A stretch of 64,000 bases of DNA from Rhodoferax koreense (GTDB lineage: Bacteria; Pseudomonadota; Gammaproteobacteria; Burkholderiales; Burkholderiaceae_C). Of the stretch, positions 25,408-34,289 are shown piece after piece. How positions within the stretch are numbered: position 1 is the stretch's first letter; the number at the start of each line of letters is the position of its first letter. The position numbers and the translations under genes were made by a program. The stretch covers positions 5,332,001 through 5,396,000 of the forward strand of contig NZ_CP019236.1 in NCBI RefSeq assembly GCF_001955695.1, in the 5' to 3' direction. Below the pieces are notes generated by a model, which was not told the DNA's origin, did not search any database, and saw only the letters and a list, made by a program, of their open reading frames with translations.

Positions 25408-26573
25408 TGGCGCGGCGCCCCTCCGCATCGCAGGACACGCGCACGCGCCTGGCCCAGGCCTGCAGGATCTTCTGGCCGGCGCCGCTGGCCATCGACGCCC
25501 GTGAGCGTTGGCGAGGCATCGCCGGTGCGGCCATCGGCATCCTGGTGACCGCGTGGCTGAGCCATTGGATCGCCGCGTCGACCGCACACGGCCTGTGGCT
25601 GGTGGCGCCCATGGGCGCCAGTGCGGTGCTGGTGTTCTGCGTGCCGTCCAGCCCACTGGCCCAGCCGTGGTCGGTAGTGGCGGGCAATACCGTGTCGGCG
25701 CTGATCGGCGTGGCCTGCGCGCGCTGGGTCGACGACCCGTTGCTGGCCGCACCCCTGGCCGTGGGCCTGGCCATTGCCGCCATGCTGATGCTGCGCTGCC
25801 TGCACCCACCCGGTGGCGCGATGGCCCTGTCGGCGGTGTTGAGCCACACCGTCGGACTGGAACTCAGCCTGTTCGCGGCACTGGTGAATTCGACGCTGCT
25901 GGTGGCCGCGGGCCTGGCCTACAACCGCGCCACCGGACGCCGTTATCCGCATGCGCAGACCGGCGCCACACCACCTGCCACCGACGCCGGGCCTCGTTTC
26001 GATCCTGCCGACCTCGATGCCGCACTTGCGCTGCACAACGAGATCCTGGACATCAGCCGCGCCGACCTCGAGACCCTGCTCCGCCAGGCCGAGATGGCGG
26101 CCTTCCGGCGCAAACTCGGCGCGCTGCAATGCGCCGACGTGATGTCGAGTCCGCCGATCACCGTGGAATTCGGAACCGGGCTGCGGGAGGCCTGGAACCT
26201 CCTGCGCCAGCACCGCATCAAGGCGCTGCCCGTGGTGGACCGCGCGCGGCGCATCGTCGGCATCGTCACCCAGGCCGACTTCCTGCGCCATGCCGGCGTG
26301 GACCAGCCGCAGGACCTGAGCCGGCGCCTGCGCGACTTCGTGCGCCGCACCGGCGCGGTGGCCACCGAAAAACCCGAGGTGGTGGGCCAGATCATGGCGC
26401 GCCAGGTGCGTGTGGCCAGCGCACAGCGGCCACTCACCGAACTCGTGCCGCTGTTCTCCGAGGATGGCCATCACCACATTCCGATCATCGATGCGGACAC
26501 GCGCCTGGTCGGTGTGATCACGCAGTCGGACCTGGTGCGCACGCTGTACCGCGCGGTGCGGGTCGAGTCCTGA
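25404..26573 (+). CDS. HPP-family membrane protein with CBS pair
   Basis: A 389-residue protein: four membrane helices of the HPP family (about 37-175) including PMGASAVLVFCVPSSPLAQPW and the name-giving LRCLHPPGGAMAL, then a cytosolic Bateman module of two CBS domains (about 245-300, VMSSPPITVEFGTGLREAW; and 330-386, IMARQVRVASAQRPLTELVPLF). Related plant proteins transport nitrite. CBS pairs bind adenine nucleotides, so transport may be energy-sensing. ATG at 25404 or 25407; both overlap the upstream stop. Confidence 0.9.
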   Translation: MMARRPSASQDTRTRLAQACRIFWPAPLAIDARERWRGIAGAAIGILVTAWLSHWIAASTAHGLWLVAPMGASAVLVFCVPSSPLAQPWSVVAGNTVSALIGVACARWVDDPLLAAPLAVGLAIAAMLMLRCLHPPGGAMALSAVLSHTVGLELSLFAALVNSTLLVAAGLAYNRATGRRYPHAQTGATPPATDAGPRFDPADLDAALALHNEILDISRADLETLLRQAEMAAFRRKLGALQCADVMSSPPITVEFGTGLREAWNLLRQHRIKALPVVDRARRIVGIVTQADFLRHAGVDQPQDLSRRLRDFVRRTGAVATEKPEVVGQIMARQVRVASAQRPLTELVPLFSEDGHHHIPIIDADTRLVGVITQSDLVRTLYRAVRVES

Positions 26574-26674
26574 GCACCGCAAGCTCCGGCCATGGGATGC
26601 GCGCCGCGCAGGAAGCGGGCCACGCAACCTGCGTATCATCCCGTGTTCTTTCAACCTTGCAAGCTTTCAACACC

Positions 26675-27031
26675 ATGACCATCCAACGCATCGAAACCGG
26701 CCCCCGCATGTCCCAGGCCGTCGTCCACGGCAACACCATCTACCTGGCCGGCCAGTGCGCTGACGCCGGTGCCGCCCCGGACGTGACGGCCCAGACCGCC
26801 ACCGTGCTGGCCAAGATCGACAAGCTGCTGGCCGCCGCCGGCAGCGACAAGTCGCAGATCCTCAGCGCCACCATCTGGCTCACCGACATGGACACCTTCG
26901 GCGACATGAACAAGGCCTGGGAAGCCTGGGCATCGGCCGGCCATACGCCCGCCCGCGCCACCGTGCTCAGCCCCCGCCTGGCCGCGCCCGAGTTCAAGGT
27001 CGAAATCGGCGTGATCGCCGCCAAGCCTTAA
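26675..27031 (+). CDS. RidA-family enamine/imine deaminase
   Basis: A 118-residue Rid-superfamily protein that hydrolyses reactive enamines/imines made by PLP enzymes. Features: GPRMSQAVVHGNTIYLAGQ, QTATVLAKIDKLLAAAGSDKSQILSATIWLTDM and HTPARATVLSPRLAAPEFKVEI, where the Arg in ARATV is the catalytic residue of active Rid proteins. It trims slightly shorter at the C-terminus than E. coli RidA. A frame reading further upstream is ignored because the family starts at MTIQRIETG. Confidence 0.92.
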   Translation: MTIQRIETGPRMSQAVVHGNTIYLAGQCADAGAAPDVTAQTATVLAKIDKLLAAAGSDKSQILSATIWLTDMDTFGDMNKAWEAWASAGHTPARATVLSPRLAAPEFKVEIGVIAAKP

Positions 27032-27058
27032 GAAATCGGGAGCGCCACATCCGCGTCG

Positions 27059-27598
27059 CTACACGCGGATTTCGCGCCACTCCCCGGGCTGCAGGCCGCC
27101 GAGCGCATAGTCGCCGATCTGCACCCGGATCAGCCGCAAGGTCGGCAGGCCCACCGCCGCGGTCATGCGCCGCACCTGGCGGTTGCGGCCCTCGTAGATG
27201 CGAATCTCCAGCCACGAAGTCGGCAGGCTCAATCGATAACGCACCGGCGGCGTGCGTGCCCAGACCTCGGGCGGTGCAATGGCTTCGGCCATGGCCGGCA
27301 GCGTCAACCCATCTTTGAGCATCACCCCTTGGCGCAGCGCCTGTAGCGCCGCCGCATCCGCGATGCCGTCCACCTGCACGCGGTAGGTCTTGAACTGCTT
27401 GCGTCTCGGCTGGGTGATGCGTGCGTTCAGCGCGCCATCGTCGGTCAACAGCAGCAGACCTTCCGAATCCCGGTCGAGACGGCCGGCCACGCGCAGGCTG
27501 GGGTCGTGGATGAATTGCGCCAGCGTCGAGCGGTCGCCGTCCGGACGGAACTGGGTCAACACGTCGAAGGGCTTGTTGAAGAGGATGACTTTGGCCAT
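27059..27598 (-). CDS. rluE: 23S rRNA pseudouridine synthase, RluE-like
   Basis: A 179-residue RsuA/RluE-type pseudouridine synthase without an S4 domain. [19 protein letters not shown] opens the catalytic domain; [17 protein letters not shown] contains the catalytic Asp; [38 protein letters not shown] and [17 protein letters not shown] complete the family set. RluE modifies a single uridine of 23S rRNA. Start MAKVILF is chosen over an upstream ATG that would add about 35 non-family residues. Confidence 0.9.
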   Translation of the reverse strand: MAKVILFNKPFDVLTQFRPDGDRSTLAQFIHDPSLRVAGRLDRDSEGLLLLTDDGALNARITQPRRKQFKTYRVQVDGIADAAALQALRQGVMLKDGLTLPAMAEAIAPPEVWARTPPVRYRLSLPTSWLEIRIYEGRNRQVRRMTAAVGLPTLRLIRVQIGDYALGGLQPGEWREIRV

Positions 27599-27722
27599 GG
27601 ACTTGGGGCGCGGCAACATGGCGCCCTCAGCGCATTGTCGCCGCGCAGCCTGCGCCAGGCTTGCCGCCGGCGCGCCGTGGGACTGGCCGGCGAACAGTAC
27701 CAAGGCGAAGGCGGGTTTCTCC

Positions 27723-27788
27723 CTAGCGTTTTCAGGGGAATTTTCGCTAGATTACTGACATGTTAGCCATGGATCACCTGACAGGTGA
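27723..27788. promoter_or_regulatory. Candidate operator region of TRAP operon
   Basis: Two dyads lie ahead of dctP: CTAGCG (27723-27728) paired with CGCTAG (27745-27750), and a perfect 15-base palindrome TCACCTG-A-CAGGTGA (27774-27788). Between them is the AT-rich TAGATTACTGACATG, which could hold a -10 box. A 15-base perfect palindrome is unlikely by chance and suggests a repressor site; no cognate repressor is adjacent. Confidence 0.45.
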
Positions 27789-27870
27789 AGGGCTGGCTCA
27801 TCCGCGTGCGCAGGCGGCCCTCGACCCGGGGCGGCGAGCCACGACAGAAAACCCAGAAAGGCCGAGACAA

Positions 27871-28860
27871 ATGCACACCACCTCCAAACGCCAATTCCTG
27901 GCCAGCGCCGCCGCCATGGCCGCCGGACTCGCCAGCCCCGCGCTGCTGCGCGCGCAACCCGTCACCATCCGCTGGGGCGAGTCGCTGGCCACCTCCCACC
28001 CGCAGGTGCAGATGGCCGAGCGCGTGGCCAAGGAGGTCAAGGAGAAATCCGGCGGCCGCATCGACATCCAGGTGTTCCCGAACAGCCAACTCGGCTCAGG
28101 CAAGGACATGATCGAGGCCGTGTCGGCCGGCGCGCTGCAGATGACCACCGACGGCGCGGGTGCACTTGGCGCCTTCCTGCCGCAACTCTCCGTGGTGGAG
28201 GCGCCCTTCCTGTGGCGCGACGCGGCGCACATGGCCAAGGCCGCGGGCACCCCGCTCTTCGCCAAGCTCAACGACGACCTGACGGCCAAGCGCAACATGC
28301 GCATGCTCAACATCACCTATTACGGCAAGCGCCACCTCACCGCCAACAAGCCCGTGCGCACGCCGGCCGACATGGCCGGCTTCAAGCTGCGCGTGCCGCC
28401 GGTGGACACCTTCCGTGCCATGGCCGAGGCCTGGGGTGCGCGCGCCACGCCGATCGCCTTCGGCGAGCTGTACCTGGCCTTGAGCCAGGGCGCGGTGGAC
28501 GGCCAGGAGAACCCGCTGCCCACCATCCAGAGCGGCAAGTTCTACGAGGTGCAGAAGGTGCTGGTGCTGACTGAACACATCATCACGCCACGCATGGTGA
28601 TCGTGAACGAAGCCTTCTGGAAGGGCCTGAAACCGGTCGACCGCGACATCCTGCAGGCGGCGCTGGCCGCCGGCGCGGCCTGGCAGGACAAGGAATTGCT
28701 GAGCCAGGAGGCGGCGCTGGTCGGCACCTTCAAGACGGCCGGCATGACCATCATCGAACCCGACCTCGCGGCCTGGCGCAAACCGGTGCTCGACAAGGTG
28801 CCCGCGATGTTCGCCGAGAAATGGGGCAAGGGCACCTTCGAATCGCTGCTGGCGCTATGA
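27871..28860 (+). CDS. dctP: TRAP transporter substrate-binding protein DctP
   Basis: A 329-residue periplasmic TRAP receptor. Signal: TSKRQFLASAAAMAAGLASP, cleavage near LRA. Family motifs: IRWGESLATSHPQVQMAERVAKEV, GGRIDIQVFPNSQLGSGKDM, GFKLRVPPVDTFR (the conserved carboxylate-binding Arg), GELYLALSQGAVDGQENPL and KFYEVQKVLVLTEH. The QENPL and LRVP motifs indicate a carboxylate ligand such as a sugar acid or sialic acid. First gene of a dctPQM-aldolase operon, coupled by ATGA to dctQ. An ATG at 27760 in the same frame would bury the signal peptide. Confidence 0.93.
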   Translation: MHTTSKRQFLASAAAMAAGLASPALLRAQPVTIRWGESLATSHPQVQMAERVAKEVKEKSGGRIDIQVFPNSQLGSGKDMIEAVSAGALQMTTDGAGALGAFLPQLSVVEAPFLWRDAAHMAKAAGTPLFAKLNDDLTAKRNMRMLNITYYGKRHLTANKPVRTPADMAGFKLRVPPVDTFRAMAEAWGARATPIAFGELYLALSQGAVDGQENPLPTIQSGKFYEVQKVLVLTEHIITPRMVIVNEAFWKGLKPVDRDILQAALAAGAAWQDKELLSQEAALVGTFKTAGMTIIEPDLAAWRKPVLDKVPAMFAEKWGKGTFESLLAL

Positions 28861-29387
28861 GCGCTGTGCCGATCGCGAACCCGCTCGCTGCGGATGCGCC
28901 GACCGTGAGGCCGACGACGTTCGACCGCGCGCTCCAGTGGCTGGCCGGGTGTTTCGTGGTGGTGTTGCTGGGTGTCGTGACTGCCGGCATCGTCTCGCGC
29001 GCAGCCGGCCATCCGTTGAGCTGGACCGACGAGGGCAGCTGCTTCCTGATGATCTGGCTCGCCTGCCTGGGCTGGATGATCGCCACCCGGCGCAACGCCC
29101 ACATCCGCATCCGTTTCTTCCAGGACAAGCTGCCGGCGCAACCGTGGCGGTGGACCGAGGCCGTGATCCAGATCGGCATGGCGGTGTTCGGTGGCGTGAT
29201 TGCCTGGTACAGCGTGCACTTGGTGCGCACCAATGCCGACATCGAAGCACTCGCACTGCCGCTGTCCAACGCCTGGATGTACGCACCCATGGTGCCGGCC
29301 GGCCTGATGACGATGGTGCAGGCACTGATGGACCTCGCACGGCAGATCAAGGGCACGGCTCCCAGAAGCAAGGTGATCGCGCCATGA
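28857..29387 (+). CDS. dctQ: TRAP transporter small permease DctQ
   Basis: A 176-residue four-helix membrane subunit. Helices near 28-48, 60-80, 100-125 and 140-160; SWTDEGSCFLMIWLACLGWMIATRRNAHIRI carries the conserved E/W and RxxAHIRI features of DctQ. Starts inside the dctP stop and ends inside the dctM start (ATGA at both ends), so all three TRAP subunits are translationally coupled. Confidence 0.92.
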   Translation: MSAVPIANPLAADAPTVRPTTFDRALQWLAGCFVVVLLGVVTAGIVSRAAGHPLSWTDEGSCFLMIWLACLGWMIATRRNAHIRIRFFQDKLPAQPWRWTEAVIQIGMAVFGGVIAWYSVHLVRTNADIEALALPLSNAWMYAPMVPAGLMTMVQALMDLARQIKGTAPRSKVIAP

Positions 29388-30670
29388 CCAGCCTGATGCT
29401 GAAGATTTCCAGTGGCTGGCTGTTCACCATCCTCTGCGGCCTGCCGCTGTTCGCCTCGATGGGCCTGGCCGCGCTGGCCTTCCTTTGGCTCGGCGGCATG
29501 CCGGTCACGGTGCTGCCGCAGAAGATGGCCGGCTCGATGAACTCGTTCCCGATCATCGCCGCGCCGCTGTTCGTGCTGATGGGCAACATCCTCGGCGCCG
29601 CCCGGCTGACCGACCGTATCGTCGAATTCGCCAGCACGGTGATCGGCTGGGTGCGCGGCGGTTACGCCCATGCCAGCATCCTGACCAGCATGATCTTCGC
29701 GGGCATGGTGGGCTCGGCCGTGGCGGACGCGGCCGGTTCAGGCGCGATCGAGATCCGCGCCATGAAGAACGCGGGCTACAAGCCCGAGACGGCCGCCGCC
29801 ATCACCGCCGCCGCAGCCACCATTGGCCCGATCATTCCGCCATCGCTGCCGATGGTGATCTACGGCGTGACCGCCGACGTGTCGATTGGCAAGCTGTTCA
29901 TGGCCGGCGTGGTGCCGGGCATCCTGATGGGGCTGTCGCTGATGGTGATGGTCGGCTTCGTGGCGCGCCGCGAAGGCATGGCGAAGAAGCCGTTCGCCGG
30001 CTTCCGCGCCATCGGCCGGGCCTTCCTCAACGGCTTCTTCGCGCTGATGACGCCGGTGGTGATCCTGGGCGGCATGTTCAGCGGCCTGGTCACACCCACC
30101 GAGGCCGCCGCCGTGGCCTGCCTGTATGCGCTGTTCCTGGGCTTCGTGGTGTACCGCACGCTCGAAGTGAAGCAACTCGGCCCCATCCTGATCGACACCG
30201 CCGAGACCACCGGCCTTGTGCTGGTGCTGGTGATGGCGGCCAGCGCGCTCGGCTGGTGCGTGTCGATCTCGCGGCTGCCGCAGACGCTCACGCCGCTGAT
30301 CGTGGGCACGATCCAGAGCCCCGTCGCCTTCCTGCTGATGGCCAACGTGCTGATGCTGGTGGTCGGCTGCTTCATGGAGGCGCTGGCGGCCATGCTGATC
30401 CTGATTCCGATCCTCGTCCCGGCGGCCATCCAATACGGCATCGATCCGGTGCAGTTCGGCGTGATCATGGTGCTGAACCTGATCCTGGGCACCATCCATC
30501 CGCCCATCGGCGTGGTCCTGTTCGTCGTCACGCGCATCGCCAACATCAGTTTCGAGACCATGTCGCGCGCCATCCTGCCGTGGCTGATCCCGCTCTTGGT
30601 GGTGCTGATCGCGATCTCGCTCTGGTCGCCGCTGACCATGTGGCTGCCGCACCTGATGCACGGCCAGTGA
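29384..30670 (+). CDS. dctM: TRAP transporter large permease DctM
   Basis: A 428-residue DctM subunit, the sodium-driven translocator with about 12 helices. Characteristic segments: NSFPIIAAPLFVLMGNILGA, GGYAHASILTSMIFAGMVGSAVADAAGSGAIEI, AAAATIGPIIPPSLPMVIYG, GLVTPTEAAAVACLYAL and GTIHPPIGVVLFVV. These helical hairpin motifs bind Na+ and substrate. Third gene of the operon, 25 bases ahead of the aldolase. Confidence 0.95.
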   Translation: MTSLMLKISSGWLFTILCGLPLFASMGLAALAFLWLGGMPVTVLPQKMAGSMNSFPIIAAPLFVLMGNILGAARLTDRIVEFASTVIGWVRGGYAHASILTSMIFAGMVGSAVADAAGSGAIEIRAMKNAGYKPETAAAITAAAATIGPIIPPSLPMVIYGVTADVSIGKLFMAGVVPGILMGLSLMVMVGFVARREGMAKKPFAGFRAIGRAFLNGFFALMTPVVILGGMFSGLVTPTEAAAVACLYALFLGFVVYRTLEVKQLGPILIDTAETTGLVLVLVMAASALGWCVSISRLPQTLTPLIVGTIQSPVAFLLMANVLMLVVGCFMEALAAMLILIPILVPAAIQYGIDPVQFGVIMVLNLILGTIHPPIGVVLFVVTRIANISFETMSRAILPWLIPLLVVLIAISLWSPLTMWLPHLMHGQ

Positions 30671-30695
30671 TTCAACCTTTTACTCGCTCACCGAC

Positions 30696-31592
30696 ATGTC
30701 TGAAACCCAGCGTCCCGCGCACGCCCTGGGCGGCGTTTACTCCGCCCTGATCACACCTTTCCACGCCGACGGCCGGCTGAACCTCGACCAACTCGCGCCG
30801 TTGGCCGAATTCGAGCTCGCGCAGGGGCTGCATGGTTTCTATGTCGGCGGCAGCACCGGCGAGGCCTTCCTGCAGACCGCCGACGAGCGCGTGGCGGTGC
30901 TGAAAGCCTTCGCGCGTGCCGTGCAAGGTCGTGCCAGGCTGATTGCCCACGTCGGCGCCATCGCCACCGACGAGGCGATCCATCTCGCCCACGCCGCAGC
31001 CGATGCGGGCTACGACGCGATCTCCGCGATACCGCCGTTCTATTACGACTTCTCGGCGGCCGAAGTGCTGGCGCACTACCAGGCGCTGGCCGACGCCACG
31101 CCCTTGCCACTGGTCGTCTACAACTTTCCGGCCAAGTCGGCCCGCCCGCTGAGCACCGCGGACCTGCTGACCCTGCTCGCCCATCCGAAGATCATCGGCG
31201 TCAAGCACACATCCCAGAACCTGTACCAGCTCGAACGGCTCAAGACCGCCGCGCCGGACGCGGTGATCTACAACGGCTTCGACGAAATGTTCGCCGGCGG
31301 CATGGCCATGGGCGCGGACGGCGGCATCGGCACCACCTTCAACGTGATGGGCCGCATCTTCGTCGAGATGTACGAAGCCCTGCGCCGCGGGGACCTGCCG
31401 CGCGCGCAGCGGCTGCAGACGCGCGCCAACGCGGTGATCGACGTGTTGATCGACATTGGCGTCTTCCCCGGCACCAAGGCCATGCTGAAACTGCTGGGCC
31501 AGGACTGCGGCCCATGCCGGCGCCCATTCGCCACGCTGTCGGCCTCGCAGATGGCGAAAGTGGAACACGTGGTGGCCACGCACCTGCGTTAG
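30696..31592 (+). CDS. N-acetylneuraminate lyase-like aldolase (DapA/NanA family)
   Basis: A 298-residue class I aldolase of the DHDPS/NAL family. It resembles E. coli NanA along its full length: GFYVGGSTGEAFLQ (S53, T54), YDAISAIPPFYYDFS, VVYNFPAKSARPLS (Tyr142), GVKHTSQNLYQLERLK (Schiff-base Lys170), IYNGFDEMFAGGMAMGADGG and GTTFNVMGRIF. The same phrases occur in sialate lyases. Placed just after dctPQM, it would cleave the imported acid to pyruvate and a sugar. Genes for ManNAc kinase or epimerase are absent here, so the substrate may be another 2-keto-3-deoxy acid. Confidence 0.85.
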   Translation: MSETQRPAHALGGVYSALITPFHADGRLNLDQLAPLAEFELAQGLHGFYVGGSTGEAFLQTADERVAVLKAFARAVQGRARLIAHVGAIATDEAIHLAHAAADAGYDAISAIPPFYYDFSAAEVLAHYQALADATPLPLVVYNFPAKSARPLSTADLLTLLAHPKIIGVKHTSQNLYQLERLKTAAPDAVIYNGFDEMFAGGMAMGADGGIGTTFNVMGRIFVEMYEALRRGDLPRAQRLQTRANAVIDVLIDIGVFPGTKAMLKLLGQDCGPCRRPFATLSASQMAKVEHVVATHLR

Positions 31593-31722
31593 ACCCGGCG
31601 GCCTGCGGCCGGCCGCATGAAGTGTGGGGAAAAGTAACTCACCGGGAATAAGGGTCTGACTGAGCAATTCCCAGGCGATTTCTGGCCATAATTTGTCTCA
31701 CCCACAGAACGTGTGTACGACA

Positions 31723-32208
31723 ATGATTGCCAGCCCCTCCCCCATACCAGAGATTGACCGGCTCGACCGGCGTATTCTCGATGTGTTGCAGCGGGACGGC
31801 AGAACTTCCAACCTGAAGCTCGCCGAGGCCGTGGCGTTGTCGCCCACGGCTGTGCTGGCGCGCGTACAGCGGCTCACGCGCGACGGCTACATCCTCGGCT
31901 ACGAGGCAAGGCTCAATCCGCTGCAGCTCGGGGCGGCGATGATGGTTTTCGTGGAGGTATTGCTGGACCGCACCACCCCCAATGTGTTCGAAGCCTTCAA
32001 GGCCGCCGTGCAGGTGCATCCCGAAATCATGGAATGCCACATGGTGGCCGGCGGCTTCGACTACCTGCTCAAGACCCGGATGGCCGACATGCCGGCCTAC
32101 CGGCATTTCGCCGGCACCGTGCTGTGGCAATTGCCCGGCGTGCGCGAGACCCGCACCTATGCCGTGATGGAGGAGGTGAAGAACTCCACTCATTTGTCCT
32201 TGTTTTGA
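31723..32208 (+). CDS. Lrp/AsnC-family regulator
   Basis: A 161-residue Lrp-type regulator. N-terminal HTH: IDRLDRRILDVLQRDGRTSNLKLAEAVALSPTAVLARVQRL; C-terminal RAM domain: AMMVFVEVLLDRTTPNVFEAF through HMVAGGFDYLLKTRMADM, with the ligand-loop GGFDYLL. It may control the aldolase/TRAP operon or act on amino acid genes elsewhere. ATG at 31723 is chosen; a TTG lies 30 bases upstream. Confidence 0.9.
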   Translation: MIASPSPIPEIDRLDRRILDVLQRDGRTSNLKLAEAVALSPTAVLARVQRLTRDGYILGYEARLNPLQLGAAMMVFVEVLLDRTTPNVFEAFKAAVQVHPEIMECHMVAGGFDYLLKTRMADMPAYRHFAGTVLWQLPGVRETRTYAVMEEVKNSTHLSLF

Positions 32209-32215
32209 AATGATT

Positions 32216-32247
32216 CCGCGCGGTGTGCGTTATCACCGAAAGCGCGG
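32216..32247 (+). terminator. Hairpin after lrp-type gene
   Basis: CCGCGC-GGTG pairs with CACC and GCGCGG, with a four-base bulge (GAAA) and an eight-base loop. It starts 8 bases after the regulator stop. No T-run follows, so it may be a transcript-end or mRNA-stability structure. Confidence 0.35.
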
Positions 32248-32373
32248 AACGGTTGAAGAATGCACCCGGATTGTCCCGAACATCTGCCAAAAACTTGGTT
32301 GGCGCTCCGAGCGGCGGTCCATACCATGCGGCGCACCCTTGCAAACCGTCATCCATCCCTGGCGCTTCTTCCT

Positions 32374-33003
32374 ATGTCGTTGATTTTTCTCGACTTTTTC
32401 CGCCGTCTCGCGCAACGCTGCGCGGGTCACCTGATCCTGTGCGCATGCTTGTGCACACCCGCGCTCGCCCAGTCAGCGTCGGATGCCGCTGCGTCCATGC
32501 CGGCCCGGGACCATCGCGACACGGTCGATATGGCACTTTCGGGACAGGAAAGGCTGAGCGTGGCGGACACCGTGCGCGGCATCCTGAGTTATGCCCGCTG
32601 GCCGGACGAATCGCACGTCTTGCGCCTGTGCATCACCGGCCAGGGTGCGCACGGCGAAAGCCTGCTGACCCAGGGCATCGCGCCGCTGAACCAACGCGCC
32701 GTGACCACGCTGCGTGTGCCGGTGGATGCCGACGTCGTCGCACAGTGCGACGCCCTCTACGTCGGTGAACTCGACGAGGGCAGCTGGCGCAACCTTTTCG
32801 CCCATATCTCCGGCAAGCCCGTACTGACCGTCTGTGAGCGGTCGCCGATCTGCATGATCGGCGGCATGTTCTGCCTGGACGTGAATACCACGGCCTCGAC
32901 CGTGCCCTTCGAAGTCAATCTGGATTCGGTGGCCCGCAGCGGCGTACGTGTCAATCCGCAGGTACTGCGTCTCGGCCGCCGCGCGGTCAAGAACTCCTCA
33001 TGA
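32374..33003 (+). CDS. yfiR: YfiR-family periplasmic repressor
   Basis: A 209-residue YfiR/DUF4154 protein. Signal peptide MSLIFLDFFRRLAQRCAG...LCTPALAQ. The body has SVADTVRGILSYARWPD, LRLCITGQG, DADVVAQCDALYVGEL and GKPVLTVCERSPICMIGGMFCL, placing the disulfide cysteines of YfiR. YfiR holds the diguanylate cyclase YfiN inactive until redox or envelope stress releases it. Earlier ATGs at 32260 and 32326 would bury the signal. Coupled to yfiN by ATGA. Confidence 0.85.
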   Translation: MSLIFLDFFRRLAQRCAGHLILCACLCTPALAQSASDAAASMPARDHRDTVDMALSGQERLSVADTVRGILSYARWPDESHVLRLCITGQGAHGESLLTQGIAPLNQRAVTTLRVPVDADVVAQCDALYVGELDEGSWRNLFAHISGKPVLTVCERSPICMIGGMFCLDVNTTASTVPFEVNLDSVARSGVRVNPQVLRLGRRAVKNSS

Positions 33004-34289
33004 AGACCGGCGCAGACCCTCTTCCTCCGTTGGTCGACCGGCCGCCGACAACGCTGCTGCTGACGCTGCGGCGGGCCCATGTGCGCGTGGCGGCCGTCAT
33101 GCTTTTTGCGGTCGGCACGTCACTGATGATTGCCGCACTCCTGGCGCTGCGCACCTCGGCCGAACACAACCTGCAACTGGTGGCGCGTTCCGTTGCCTAT
33201 ACGGCGGAGGCAGCCGTGGTGTTTCGCGACGAAGGTGCGATTGCCGAAGCGCTCGAGTTGATCGGCCGGCAGGAATCGCTGGCCAGCGCCGCCATCGTCG
33301 ACGCCACCGGCGCGGTGCTCGGCCGGTACGTGCGGCCTCGAAGCACGACCCTCGACCGTTTTGGCGACCGCCTGGCCAACCTCCTGCTTGCGCAGCCAAC
33401 CACGTCGGACATTGTCTACCAGGGGCACGCCATCGGCCACGTCCAGTTGCAAGGCGATGGTGCTGGCTTCGTTCGCTTCATCTTCACCGGATTGCTCGGC
33501 CTGCTCGGTTGCCTGGCGCTGGGCAGTGTTGCCGTGTGGCAGCTTTCACGCCGCAGCTACCGCGAGATCCTGCAGCCCGTCAAGGAATTGATCACCATGA
33601 CGCACGCCGCGCGGGCCGAACCCAACACCTCGCGCCGCGCGCCGCGTTCGCACATCGCGGAATTCGACAAGTTGGGCGAAGATTTCAACGCGCTGCTCGG
33701 CGAAATCGAAGCGCAGCAGGCCCAATTGCACCAGGAGAACAAATCGCTGTCGCACTTGGCCAACCACGACAGCCTGACGGGCCTGCCGAACCGCGCCTAT
33801 TTCCGCCGCCGGCTCTCCAGGGTGCTGCAGGACGCCCAGACCCAGGGCTCCAGCATCGGCGTGTTGTACCTGGACAACGACCATTTCAAATCCGTCAACG
33901 ACCAGTATGGCCACGCCACCGGAGACGCCCTGCTGATCGAGGTGGCGCAGCGCATCCGCGCCCAGTTGCGCGAAGGCGATGTGGTGGCCCGGCTCGGCGG
34001 CGACGAATTCGCGGTGCTGCTCGCGCCGCTGCACAACTCCGACGACGCGGTGCGCATCGCCGACAAGATCCTGGCCAGCATGGCCACGCCCATGCCCACC
34101 CGCTTCAACGAACGCATCGTGCCTTCGGTGAGCATCGGCATCGCCATCTACCCGCTGCATGGCAGCAGTTCCGAACAATTGCTACGCGCCGCGGACCGTG
34201 CGATGTACCAGGTGAAGGCCGGACAGCGTGGTCATAAGCACATTTTCAGTTTTGACGATGACGCCAATTTCCTGAAGGAAAATAATTGA
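33000..34289 (+). CDS. yfiN: Diguanylate cyclase YfiN (TpbB-like)
   Basis: A 429-residue membrane cyclase that makes c-di-GMP. Order: TM helix 29-51, periplasmic CHASE8-like domain (52-156, with VAYTAEAAVVFRDEGAI), TM 157-181, HAMP (182-235), coiled link, GGDEF domain (250-415). The active motif is RLGGDEFAVL (333-337); the inhibitory I-site R324EGD327 lies five residues before it, so product feedback should work. DNDHFKSVND binds metal. Middle gene of the yfiRNB operon. Matches the family in layout and length. Confidence 0.9.
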   Translation: MKTGADPLPPLVDRPPTTLLLTLRRAHVRVAAVMLFAVGTSLMIAALLALRTSAEHNLQLVARSVAYTAEAAVVFRDEGAIAEALELIGRQESLASAAIVDATGAVLGRYVRPRSTTLDRFGDRLANLLLAQPTTSDIVYQGHAIGHVQLQGDGAGFVRFIFTGLLGLLGCLALGSVAVWQLSRRSYREILQPVKELITMTHAARAEPNTSRRAPRSHIAEFDKLGEDFNALLGEIEAQQAQLHQENKSLSHLANHDSLTGLPNRAYFRRRLSRVLQDAQTQGSSIGVLYLDNDHFKSVNDQYGHATGDALLIEVAQRIRAQLREGDVVARLGGDEFAVLLAPLHNSDDAVRIADKILASMATPMPTRFNERIVPSVSIGIAIYPLHGSSSEQLLRAADRAMYQVKAGQRGHKHIFSFDDDANFLKENN

